Shown piece after piece: positions 8,051 to 15,779 of a DNA stretch of 36,415 nucleotides (positions are counted from its first letter, which is position 1; the number at the start of each line of letters is the position of its first letter). The notes beneath the pieces were generated by a model. That model made no database searches. It was given only the letters and a program-made list of their open reading frames with translations, and was not told the DNA's origin. The stretch comes from Thermoplasmata archaeon (GTDB lineage Archaea > Thermoplasmatota > Thermoplasmata > Lutacidiplasmatales > UBA184). The DNA lies in assembly GCA_030037955.1 (NCBI GenBank), contig JASHPT010000155.1:1-36415 (forward strand). The letters are read 5' to 3'. The translations under genes were made by a program, and so were the position numbers.

Positions 8051-9243
8051 GGCGGACCGACCGGGACCGTCGGCGGGGGAGCGGAGGTCGCCTCCGCAAG
8101 TCGTCCCCGGCGGCCACGCACGTAGAACCCTTCAATCGCGATCAGGGAGACCGCGGTCGCGCCGATCGAGAACGCGAAGAGGCCGGCGGGTCCGGCGAGG
8201 GTAACGGCGACGCTGCCAGCAAGGGGGCCCAGGCTCCATAGCGTCGAGTTGATCAGCGAGAAGACGCCCAGGTACTCGGCGCGGCGGTCCGGGGGTGCGA
8301 GCCGGGCCACCCACGAGAGCATCGCCGGGCTCAGGAAGGCGAACCCGAGGTTCCGGAAGCCCTGGGCCGGCAGGAGCTGGACCCAGGTGACCGCGAAGAG
8401 GAAGATCAGGATGCCCACGATCGAGACAGCCGTTCCCCACAGCAGGCCCTTGATCTCGCCCATCTCGTCGACGAGCCGGCCGACCGGGAGCGCGAAGACG
8501 GCCATGGCCGCCAGTCCGGCGATCGCGACCAGCGAGACTTCGAAGAGGTTCGCTCCCAGCGCCCCCGCATAGATGCCGTAGAACGCGCCGACCGCGCCGG
8601 CGCCCAGGGACCGGATCGAGACGGTGGTGGAGAAGTACGCCACCTCCTTCATCTCCCGAAGGGGCCGCCGGGCCGGTGTGCCGGCGACGCGGTCGTTCGG
8701 GACCCTGATCAGCAGGATGGCGAGGGTGCCGACCTGGACCAGCGCGACGAAGTAGAACAGGTAGTGGAACCCGAGCGAGAGGACCAGCACCCCAACGATC
8801 AGGAAGCCGGCGATCCCGCCGGCTGAACTCGCCGCGTTGAGCAGGCCGTAGGCGCCTCCCCGCGCCCGGTCGCGGGTGACATCGGCGACGAAGGCGTTGA
8901 GCGCCGGGCCCCCCATCGACAGCACGGTCTCCCCGGCGATGAAGGCCAGCGCCGCGGCCCAGTACCCGGGCTCGAACGGGATGGACAGGAACAGTGGCAA
9001 CGCACCGAGTTCGGCCGCGAGCAGGAACGGGCGTCGGCGGCCGACCCGGTCCGACCATCGACCCGCCGACGGCTGCACCAGGCTGCCGGCCACGTAGGCT
9101 ACCGAGGTCAGGGCCAGCGTCAACGCGATGGGGGCGTGGTCGACCTCCACCAGAAAGATGGGAAAGTAGACTAGGAAGACCCCGGAGCGGTTACTCGAGA
9201 GGAGCGAGTAGAGAGAAAGACCCACCAGGGTCCGGTCGACCAC
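8047..9243 (-). CDS. MFS transporter, 12 TM
   Basis: 398 residues with about 12 hydrophobic segments and the MFS loop 2-3 signature (GRWSDRVGRRRP, about residues 61-72); a related G-R-L-V-D-E motif occurs at the start of the second half. It is an integral membrane secondary transporter; the substrate cannot be told from sequence. The start is GTG 9243: a strong A-tract TATA box lies about 24 nt upstream, which predicts a leaderless message starting at this codon. Divergent from the winged-helix gene at 9336, whose product could regulate it (inference from arrangement). The C-terminus is a Pro/Ala-rich tail. Confidence 0.88.
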   Translation of the reverse strand: MVDRTLVGLSLYSLLSSNRSGVFLVYFPIFLVEVDHAPIALTLALTSVAYVAGSLVQPSAGRWSDRVGRRRPFLLAAELGALPLFLSIPFEPGYWAAALAFIAGETVLSMGGPALNAFVADVTRDRARGGAYGLLNAASSAGGIAGFLIVGVLVLSLGFHYLFYFVALVQVGTLAILLIRVPNDRVAGTPARRPLREMKEVAYFSTTVSIRSLGAGAVGAFYGIYAGALGANLFEVSLVAIAGLAAMAVFALPVGRLVDEMGEIKGLLWGTAVSIVGILIFLFAVTWVQLLPAQGFRNLGFAFLSPAMLSWVARLAPPDRRAEYLGVFSLINSTLWSLGPLAGSVAVTLAGPAGLFAFSIGATAVSLIAIEGFYVRGRRGRLAEATSAPPPTVPVGPP

Positions 9244-9260
9244 ACCGGGGCGTGGACTCC

Positions 9261-9272
9261 GCCTTTTTTAGG
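9261..9272 (-). promoter_or_regulatory. TATA box for the MFS gene
   Basis: CCTAAAAAAGGC on the minus strand is centred about 24 nt before the GTG at 9243. It is among the most AT-rich patches in this part of the window and fits an archaeal TATA element with a leaderless start. Confidence 0.55.
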
Positions 9273-9335
9273 TCGCCCCTGCACCGGGGCCGCGCGGCGA
9301 GGCTCTTTTGACCCGGCGCGGGTCCTGCTCCCCCG

Positions 9336-10148
9336 GTGCCCGCGGACGCGCACACCCGACCGGCCTCGGGACTCGGTCTGCTCCGACGGAGCGGCGCCGT
9401 GACCGAATTGCTCTTCCTGCACGAGTGCGCGACCCGGGAAGTGACCCAGCTTCGGCCGGTCGCCGGGCGGCTGGGCCTCACTGTCCAGGCCGCGTCGCAT
9501 ATCTTTCGCCAGCTGCGCCGCCGGGGGCTGGCCGAGGTCCGGGCCGACCGCTACCGGCCCACGGTCGCCGGGATCGCCTGGCTCCACGCGGCCTTCGGGG
9601 CGGTCCGCGACGACCTAGACGACCGTCTCCAGCGGTTGCACATCATCCGCACCACGCGGGCGGTCGCGGCGGGAAGGATCCTAGCCGGCTCTCCGGTGGT
9701 CCTGGAGGTCCGACGGGGAGTCCTGGAGGCTCGGGTCGGCCGACAAGGCGCCTCCCGGGGCACCGCTCGTACGAGTGCCCGGCACGGAGAACTGGTGGAC
9801 GTGGTCGACCTCGAGGGGATCGTCCCGCTCGACCGGGCCGAGGTACGGATCGTCACGATGCCGGATGCCGCGGCGCTCGACCCGTCCGTCCTTGCGAAGC
9901 TCCGCCGCATCGTCCACTCCGCCGGCGACGGACTTCTCGCCGCCGTGGGTGCCGAGGCGTATCACTGGTTCCAACGCGCTACTCCCCGACCCGTGCTCCG
10001 GTACGGGGTCGCCGCTTCGGCGACCGAGGCGTCCAAGGTCGGGGTCCCGACCACGATCGTCGTGCTGGAGCGGGACCTGGCGCGGCTCCTCGCCCAGTTC
10101 GACCAGCCACAACCGCCCCCGTTGACGGTGCGGCGTCTAGGCGGCTGA
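9336..10148 (+). CDS. Archaeal winged-helix transcriptional regulator
   Basis: 270 residues. Residues about 25-75 form a winged helix-turn-helix (VAGRLGLTVQAASHIFRQL is the HTH, followed by RGLAEVRADRYRPTVAG as the wing). The long C-terminal part, with LEVRRGVLEARVG and GELVDVVDLEGIVPL, resembles the second domain of a family of archaeal predicted regulators whose ligand is unknown. The start is GTG 9336 with a weak TATA-like CTCTTTTGA about 29 nt upstream. It is divergent from the MFS gene (92 bp between starts) and convergent with the B12 ATPase gene, overlapping it by 12 bp. Either neighbour could be its target. Confidence 0.75.
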   Translation: MPADAHTRPASGLGLLRRSGAVTELLFLHECATREVTQLRPVAGRLGLTVQAASHIFRQLRRRGLAEVRADRYRPTVAGIAWLHAAFGAVRDDLDDRLQRLHIIRTTRAVAAGRILAGSPVVLEVRRGVLEARVGRQGASRGTARTSARHGELVDVVDLEGIVPLDRAEVRIVTMPDAAALDPSVLAKLRRIVHSAGDGLLAAVGAEAYHWFQRATPRPVLRYGVAASATEASKVGVPTTIVVLERDLARLLAQFDQPQPPPLTVRRLGG

Positions 10149-11447
10149 CGCCGAGCGCCCGGGCAGAACCCCGGCCGGGCGGAGCACTTCGAGAAGTTCG
10201 GCCGGGCTCTGCACGACCCGGGCGCCGGTGGCGACGAGTCGCGCCCAGAGCTGCTGCGCTGCCCCTCCCGTGAAGTCCCGGCGGCTCCAGTCCCCGCCGC
10301 CGAGCAGCAGGATGGGGGTCCGCCCGGCGTAGGGCATCAGGTCCTCGAGGTTGGCGAGGTTGCCCGGCCCTACCGGGAACGGGGCCACCACGATCCGGTC
10401 CGCGTGGTCCAACAACCGGCGTTCCTCGGCGCGACTGGCGTCGCTGAGAGGAGCGAACGGCACTTCGGTCGCGACCGGTATCCCGAGCTCTTCCGCCGTC
10501 GTGTGGTCGCTGTCGAAGAGTGCCACCACGCCGCACGTCACCGTGAAGCCCTCCTCCCAGAGCTGGCGCAGGACGGGGGTTCCCGTGCCGCCACCGGCGA
10601 CCACGTGGACCCGCAACCCCGGGGCCGGAGGCCGTGGCCGGGGGACCTCCGTGCGCAGTCGCGGGATCAGGTAGGGAACTCCGCTGCGCGGGTCCTCCCT
10701 CAGGTCGGCCACGACCCCCCAGACCTCCTGCAGGAGGGCCGGGGAAAGCACGGCACGGGCCGGGCCCTCGGCCACGAGACGGCCGTGCTGCAGGACCGCG
10801 ATGCGGTCCGCAAAGCGGGCCGCAAGGTTCAGGTCGTGCAACGCCGCGATGGCCGCACGGCCCTCGGTGTGGCAGCGCGCCCGGACCCGGTCGAGAACCT
10901 CGAGCTGGTGGGCCATGTCGAGATGGGCCGTCGGCTCGTCCAGCAACAGACACGGGGTCTCTTGCGCCAGCACCCGGGCCAGTCGAAGGCGCTGTCGCTC
11001 GCCTCCGCTGATCTCCCACGCGCCGGACTCCCATCGGTCGCCCAGTCCGACCTCGTCGAGCGCGGCCTTGGCGATCCGACGCTCGCTGTCCCCCTCGGTG
11101 GTGAACGGAGGGAGATGCGGGTACCGGCCGTACATCACGTAGTCGAGCAGACTCACGTTGTCTCCCGGTGGCTCCTCCTGGGGCATCCAAGACACTCGTC
11201 GGGCCCGCTCGTTGATGGAGAGCGCATCCACCGGGGTGCCCAGCAGGCTCACGTCTCCCGACTCGCGGGGTACGAGCCCGAGCAGCGCGCGGATGAGCGT
11301 GGTCTTCCCCGCCCCGTTCGGACCGGCAATGGCGAGCAGCTCCCCCGGAGCTACCGCCAGCGTCACGTCCCGCAGTACCCGATGGTCGCCCAGCCGAACG
11401 CTGAGCGAGGACAGGGACAGCGGCGGCCCCGCCGCGCCGATGCTCAT
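10137..11447 (-). CDS. btuD: B12/iron-chelate ABC transporter ATP-binding protein with C-terminal extension
   Basis: 436 residues. Residues 1-260 are a complete ABC ATPase: Walker A GPNGAGKT (42-49), signature SGGERQRLRLARV, Walker B CLLLDEPTAHLD and the switch His in ALHDLNLAARF; the spacing is that of the FecE/BtuD group that drives corrinoid, heme or siderophore import. Residues about 280-425 form an additional Rossmann-like domain beginning VHVVAGGGTGTP and containing GRTPILLLGGGDW, not part of the standard ATPase. The start ATG 11447 overlaps the permease stop (ATGA), so the genes are coupled. Corrinoid specificity is inferred from neighbouring DUF71 and the second binding protein; iron-chelate import is the alternative. 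Confidence 0.85.
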   Translation of the reverse strand: MSIGAAGPPLSLSSLSVRLGDHRVLRDVTLAVAPGELLAIAGPNGAGKTTLIRALLGLVPRESGDVSLLGTPVDALSINERARRVSWMPQEEPPGDNVSLLDYVMYGRYPHLPPFTTEGDSERRIAKAALDEVGLGDRWESGAWEISGGERQRLRLARVLAQETPCLLLDEPTAHLDMAHQLEVLDRVRARCHTEGRAAIAALHDLNLAARFADRIAVLQHGRLVAEGPARAVLSPALLQEVWGVVADLREDPRSGVPYLIPRLRTEVPRPRPPAPGLRVHVVAGGGTGTPVLRQLWEEGFTVTCGVVALFDSDHTTAEELGIPVATEVPFAPLSDASRAEERRLLDHADRIVVAPFPVGPGNLANLEDLMPYAGRTPILLLGGGDWSRRDFTGGAAQQLWARLVATGARVVQSPAELLEVLRPAGVLPGRSASAA

Positions 11448-12577
11448 ACCGCCGGGCCCCCGGTGAAGGTTCGGCGCCGATAGAGCAGATAGACGAAGAA
11501 CGGAGCGCCGACGAAGGAGGTGGGGATCCCGACCGGCAGCACGACGGTCGGAATGACGACCTGGGCGACATCCCAGGCCGCCGCCAGGAACACGGCACCC
11601 ATCGCCGCCGACAGGGGTAGCACGGATCGATAGTCCGGGCCCGCGAGTCTCCGGACGATGTGCGGCGACACCAGTCCCACGAAGCCGATGACCCCGGTGA
11701 ACGCGACGGCCGTGGCCGTGAGCAGCGTCGTCGTGAGCACCAGTTGTCGCGCGACGCGCCGGCCGTCCACCCCGAGGCTGTGAGCCACGTCGGGGCCCAG
11801 CTGGAGGATGTTCAACTGACGCGCGCGGAGCGCGACCACGGCGCCGGCGATCATGAGCGCGCCCACCACGATCCCGGCCCGGCCCCAGGTGGCGCCGGTC
11901 ATTCCGCCGAGCAACCAGAAGCTGACCTCGAGGTCGCCCAGCGGATTGAGCAGGAGGAAGGTCGCGAGGATCGCCGAGAACAGGGCTGCGAGAGCTACCC
12001 CGGTGAGTACCAGGGTCTCTACGGCCCGGGTCCGACCGGCGGCCAGGTACACCACGGCCCCGGGGATCAGACCGCCCAGGAATGCGAAGACCGGGAGAAC
12101 CAGGTAGGCGGAGGCCAGGTCGATCTGGAAGACGAACAGGAGGGACGCGCCCATGGCCGCCCCGGAGGACAGCCCCAGCAGGTAGGGGTCGGCCAGCGGA
12201 TTGCGGAAGACCCCCTGCAGCGACCCCCCGGAGAGTCCGAGGGCCGCCCCGGTGGCCAGGGCGAGGACGACGGCCGGCATCCGGGCCCCCCAGACGATCT
12301 CCACCCAGATCGTGCACTGACGCACCGAGGTCGGATACGCACCACACGCCGAACCTCTGAGGAGGCCCTGGAAGCTCTGGTGCAGCAGGATCGATTCTAC
12401 GACGCTCACCGGGATCGGAACCGGTCCGATGAGCGGGGAAAAGAGGACGAGTCCCGCCCCGACCACCGCGAGTCCGAGGAGGGCGATCCAGCGGAGCCTC
12501 CGTCGCCGCAGGAAGGTCGCGGCCAGGGACTCGGTGCCGGACGGAGCGTCGGGGTCGGCCGTCCGGCCCGCGGCCAC
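11444..12577 (-). CDS. btuC: B12/iron-chelate ABC transporter permease (FecCD family)
   Basis: 377 residues with around ten membrane segments, a length usual for FecCD/BtuC permeases plus a 30-residue N-terminal tail. Family motifs are WGARMPAVVLALATGAALGLSGGSLQGVFRNPLADP-type sequence in the first half (about residues 95-130) and GFVGLVSPHIVRR in the second half, which contacts the ATPase. The start is GTG 12577, 10 nt after the binding-protein gene stop. Order binding protein, permease, ATPase on the minus strand is the standard import operon. It would form a homodimer in the membrane with two ATPase subunits. Confidence 0.92.
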   Translation of the reverse strand: MAAGRTADPDAPSGTESLAATFLRRRRLRWIALLGLAVVGAGLVLFSPLIGPVPIPVSVVESILLHQSFQGLLRGSACGAYPTSVRQCTIWVEIVWGARMPAVVLALATGAALGLSGGSLQGVFRNPLADPYLLGLSSGAAMGASLLFVFQIDLASAYLVLPVFAFLGGLIPGAVVYLAAGRTRAVETLVLTGVALAALFSAILATFLLLNPLGDLEVSFWLLGGMTGATWGRAGIVVGALMIAGAVVALRARQLNILQLGPDVAHSLGVDGRRVARQLVLTTTLLTATAVAFTGVIGFVGLVSPHIVRRLAGPDYRSVLPLSAAMGAVFLAAAWDVAQVVIPTVVLPVGIPTSFVGAPFFVYLLYRRRTFTGGPAV

Positions 12578-12587
12578 AGCGCCGGAC

Positions 12588-13655
12588 CTACGGAGACGGA
12601 TATAGCGTTGGGTGGACGATGTGCAGGAGCACCGGAAGCTCGAAGATCAGGGTCGGATCCGGTTCCGAGACCAGCGTGACGTCGAGGGCGACCTTCGTCC
12701 CGTTCAGCTGACTCCAGTACGGCGCCCCGGAGGTCGGAGACGCCCACTGGGCCGGGGTCTCGTTCTCGACCAGCCAGGGGTCGTTCCAACTCGTCCCGTA
12801 GAGGATGATCTGGGGGCCGTCGTTCAGCACGACGCTGCCGTTGAGCTCGAAGTACAGAAGCGGGGTGGTTCCGGCGACGTTGACGGCGCCGAGCGCGTCG
12901 ATGAGGGACTGCCCGAAGGAGTCGGGCCCGTAGGTGTAGTAGCCACCGGAATCGTAGTAGTAGGTGAGGAGCACCGTCGGCAGCGCGTTGCCGTTCGTGG
13001 AGAGGTTCGAGTCAAAATTGGCGGCGGCCACGAGCTGGGCGTCCAGGGCGGCCTCGAGCGCGGTGCCCGTGCTCGCGACCGCCGGAACGATCGATGCCAC
13101 GAGCTGGACATCGCTCACGATGCCCTGGAGCGTCGTCGGGTTCAGCATGACGACCGGAATGCCGAAGGTTACGGAGATCTCCTCGACGTCGGCGGCGGAC
13201 GTGTAGGTCGGGGCGAGGACGACCTGGGGGCTCAGGTTCAGCAGCTCGTCCACATCGAGAGACGGGTAGTCGCTGATGCAGAGGCCGGCGGAGATGTTCC
13301 AGAGCGCGCTCTGGTTCGGACTATATTCGTTGAGCAGACCGCCCGGGATTCCGGCGTCGCATCCGACTCCGACGACCCGGTCCCGCAGGCCGAGCCGGTA
13401 GACGATGTCCATGATGCTCGGCGCGAGCACGACGATCCGGGACGGGTTCTCGGCCACGACGACGGTGCGCCCGAGATCGTCGACCACGGTCACCGTCGGA
13501 CCCGAGATGTGGGTGCTCGGCGGATGCAGCTCCCAGTAGACGGCGCCCCCGACCACCGCGACTCCCGCGATGACCAGGATCGCGACCACGATGAGGGCAC
13601 CCGGGACCCGCGTCCGGCGGCTGCCGTCCGACGACGGCGCGTCATTCAAAGACAT
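12588..13655 (-). CDS. btuF: Membrane-anchored corrinoid/iron-chelate binding protein (BtuF/FepB-like)
   Basis: 355 residues. One hydrophobic segment (about 18-42) after a basic N-terminus acts as an uncleaved anchor or signal, so the domain would sit outside the cell. VTVVDDLGRTVVVAENPSRIVVLAPS (opening, about residues 53-80) is typical of the type-III binding-protein fold, followed by LGLRDRVVGVGCD and a long helix linking two lobes. Several N-x-S/T sequons fit an exposed archaeal protein. First gene of the import operon; a strong TATA box lies 27 nt before ATG 13655. Which ligand it binds is inferred from neighbours. Confidence 0.88.
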   Translation of the reverse strand: MSLNDAPSSDGSRRTRVPGALIVVAILVIAGVAVVGGAVYWELHPPSTHISGPTVTVVDDLGRTVVVAENPSRIVVLAPSIMDIVYRLGLRDRVVGVGCDAGIPGGLLNEYSPNQSALWNISAGLCISDYPSLDVDELLNLSPQVVLAPTYTSAADVEEISVTFGIPVVMLNPTTLQGIVSDVQLVASIVPAVASTGTALEAALDAQLVAAANFDSNLSTNGNALPTVLLTYYYDSGGYYTYGPDSFGQSLIDALGAVNVAGTTPLLYFELNGSVVLNDGPQIILYGTSWNDPWLVENETPAQWASPTSGAPYWSQLNGTKVALDVTLVSEPDPTLIFELPVLLHIVHPTLYPSP

Positions 13656-13675
13656 TGTAACTCAGGCAAACACGA

Positions 13676-13687
13676 TTTACTATAAGG
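13676..13687 (-). promoter_or_regulatory. TATA box of the ABC import operon
   Basis: CCTTATAGTAAA on the minus strand is centred 27 nt before ATG 13655. It is preceded by GC-rich sequence and fits a leaderless start of the binding protein-permease-ATPase transcript. Confidence 0.6.
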
Positions 13688-13718
13688 TCTTCCCGATGTC
13701 GGGGCGAAGGCGGCCGGG

Positions 13719-14636
13719 TCAGACCGGTACGGGCGCAAATGCGTTCGGTGGGCCCGTCCAGTCCACGGAGTGGGGGTGCAGGAGGTGCGCCAAAAGTCGC
13801 GTTCCCTCCGCGACCCGAGGGCCGGGGCGCGAAAGGTACGAGTCGGCGTCCACGGCAAAGACCCGTCCGGTGCGGACGGCGGGTAAGGACGCCCACCCCG
13901 GCAGGGTTCGCAGCCGGTCGGCTTCCTGGAGGGCACGCGCGAGGTGGTAGCCGCAGGGCGCGACGACGAGCACTTCCGGCGCCCAGCGGAGGACCTCGTC
14001 CCAGGGAATCCGGGTCGATTCCTCCCCGCGGTGGGCGAGAGTGTCGACGCCCCCGGCCGCTTCGACCATTTCCGGTACCCAGTGGCCGGCGCAGAAGACC
14101 GGGTCGGCCCACTCCATGCAGAAGACCCGCGGTCGCTGTGACAACGGGGCCGTTGCCCTCCGGACCTCGGCGATCTCCGACCGCAGCCGGGACACGAGGG
14201 CGGCGGCCTCGGCCGTGCGACCGGCGTGAGCCCCGAGGTCAGTGATGTTGTCGAGTATGCCCTCGAGGGAGCGCGGCGTCATCCAGACGATGTCGGGCCG
14301 GGGTGTCAGACCCGCCAGTGCCCGCGTCACTTCGGTGCCGGACGGCGCGCAGACCTGGCAGAGATTCTGCGTCAGCAGCAGGTCGGGACGGGCGTCGCGG
14401 AGGATGCCTTCGTCGACCTCATAGAGCGTCCCCTTCTCGTGCAGTTGCCGCGTGACCCGCTCATCGACCTCACGCGGAGAGAGTCCCGCCAGGTCGACCG
14501 CGAGACGAACCACCACGGGCTTCCGCTTCGCGTCCGCCGGGTAATCGCACTCGTGCGACACGGCGCGGAGCTCCGCTCCGAGGCCCAAGGCATAGGTCAT
14601 CTCCGTAGCCGCCGGAAGGAAGGACACGATGTTCAT
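13719..14636 (-). CDS. Cytosolic-type cobalamin/corrinoid-binding protein (BtuF-like, no signal peptide)
   Basis: 305 residues from ATG 14636 (MNIVSFLPAATEMTYALGLG). This is the COG0614/BtuF fold, starting directly at the first strand with no signal peptide or anchor, unlike the neighbouring binding protein. The two lobes are joined by a long helix (ITDLGAHAGRTAEAAALVSR). Cysteines are seen in SHECDYP, TQNLCQVCAPSG and VVAPCGYHLARAL. Signal-less BtuF-like proteins of this type are common and often called cobalamin-binding. The absence of export suggests a cytosolic corrinoid-handling role. Its stop lies 64 bp upstream of the import operon start codon, same strand; the start is divergent from the asparagine-synthetase-like gene (73 bp). 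Confidence 0.82.
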   Translation of the reverse strand: MNIVSFLPAATEMTYALGLGAELRAVSHECDYPADAKRKPVVVRLAVDLAGLSPREVDERVTRQLHEKGTLYEVDEGILRDARPDLLLTQNLCQVCAPSGTEVTRALAGLTPRPDIVWMTPRSLEGILDNITDLGAHAGRTAEAAALVSRLRSEIAEVRRATAPLSQRPRVFCMEWADPVFCAGHWVPEMVEAAGGVDTLAHRGEESTRIPWDEVLRWAPEVLVVAPCGYHLARALQEADRLRTLPGWASLPAVRTGRVFAVDADSYLSRPGPRVAEGTRLLAHLLHPHSVDWTGPPNAFAPVPV

Positions 14637-14709
14637 CGACGGGTACGCGCGCCGGCGCTGGTTCCTGCGATTTCCGGGCGCGTAGAAGAGCGTTCTCCCC
14701 GGCATCTTC

Positions 14710-15759
14710 ATGTCGGGACACGCGTCCCCCCGGACGGGCCGTCCGCTGGCCCGGACATTCCGGATGTCGGTCCCGACCGAACGCGCACTCGCCGCGGACT
14801 CTGAGCTCGGTCGGGCCGCCGCCGAGGTTCGGGAGCTCGTAATCCGTGCCGTCGCCCGTCGCCCGGCGGACTGCCTCCTGTTGTCCGGGGGACTGGATAC
14901 GGCCATCCTGGCCCCGCTTGCCGCCGAGGCCGGCACGGCGGCCGCGGTCACGGTGCTGACGTCGCCCGAGGCCCCGGATCGGCCCTATGCGGCGACCGTC
15001 GCGGCCCGCCTCGGGTGGGCCCATACGGTCGTCGACGTGTCGCTCGACGACCTGGTCCACGAGCTGGATTTCGTGGTCCGGACGCTGCGAACGTTCGACC
15101 CGATGGAGATCCGCAACAGCCTCGTAGTGGCCCGCGGCCTCCGCGAGGCCGTGCGGCAGGGCCACTCGCGAGTCATGACGGGGGACGCGGCGGACGAGCT
15201 CTTCGGAGGCTACTCCTTCATGTGGGGAAAGCCGGACGCGGAGTTCGAAGAGTACTCCCGTCGGATGGCCGCTACGATGCGCTTCTCGTCGATGCCGATG
15301 GGGAAGGCCCTGGACGTGGACGTCCGGGCGCCGTATACGGATCCCGAGCTCGTTCGGTTCGCGACCGGTCTCCCGAAACGCCTCAAGGTCGGCGTCCGGG
15401 ACGGAGCGACGGTGGGAAAGTGGGTACTCCGGTGGGCGTTTCCGGACTGCCCGAGCCAGTGGAGGCGAAAGGACCCGATCGAGGTCGGGTCGGGCGCGAC
15501 CCGCCTGCCCGAATGGTTCGCCGGACGAACGTCGACGGAGTCCCTCGGGGTGCAGCAGGGTCGGATCCTGCGCGAGGATCGTGTCGAGATCCGGGACGCA
15601 GAGCACCTCGCGTACTACGAGGCGTTCCGCCGGATCTACCCGGAACTGCTCGCCCAGCGCCGGCCAGGTGCCCAGACCTGTGCCCACTGCGGCTTCGACC
15701 TGCCCCGGCCGGACTCCACGTTCTGCATCACGTGCGGGGCGTACCCGGCGCGGCCCTGA
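14710..15759 (+). CDS. Asparagine-synthetase-like PP-loop protein with C-terminal zinc ribbon
   Basis: 349 residues (ATG 14764 is an alternative start, removing 18 residues). It has the ATP-pyrophosphatase domain of AsnB-type enzymes: PP-loop SGGLDT (59-64), TGDAADELFGGY (about 157-168) and VRAPYTDPELVRFA (about 204-217). The N-terminal glutaminase domain of AsnB is absent, so ammonia would have to come from elsewhere. A CxxC-x11-CxxC zinc ribbon (C324, C327, C339, C342) closes the protein. The family adenylates a carboxylate and transfers nitrogen to form an amide. Next to B12 transport and DUF71 genes, a corrinoid side-chain substrate is conceivable, but this is inference. The DUF71 gene follows after 20 nt, probably in the same transcript. 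Confidence 0.82.
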   Translation: MSGHASPRTGRPLARTFRMSVPTERALAADSELGRAAAEVRELVIRAVARRPADCLLLSGGLDTAILAPLAAEAGTAAAVTVLTSPEAPDRPYAATVAARLGWAHTVVDVSLDDLVHELDFVVRTLRTFDPMEIRNSLVVARGLREAVRQGHSRVMTGDAADELFGGYSFMWGKPDAEFEEYSRRMAATMRFSSMPMGKALDVDVRAPYTDPELVRFATGLPKRLKVGVRDGATVGKWVLRWAFPDCPSQWRRKDPIEVGSGATRLPEWFAGRTSTESLGVQQGRILREDRVEIRDAEHLAYYEAFRRIYPELLAQRRPGAQTCAHCGFDLPRPDSTFCITCGAYPARP

Positions 15760-15779
15760 GCCGCCGAGGGACATTGCAG

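Noticed and set aside
9979-11598. 539-codon minus-strand frame overlapping the ATPase
   Set aside because: Shadow of the ATPase and permease frames; low-complexity Gly/Arg/Pro composition.
13656-13718. Cobalamin riboswitch upstream of the B12 operon
   Set aside because: The space before the operon is only 63 bp, the transcript appears leaderless, and no riboswitch core was seen.
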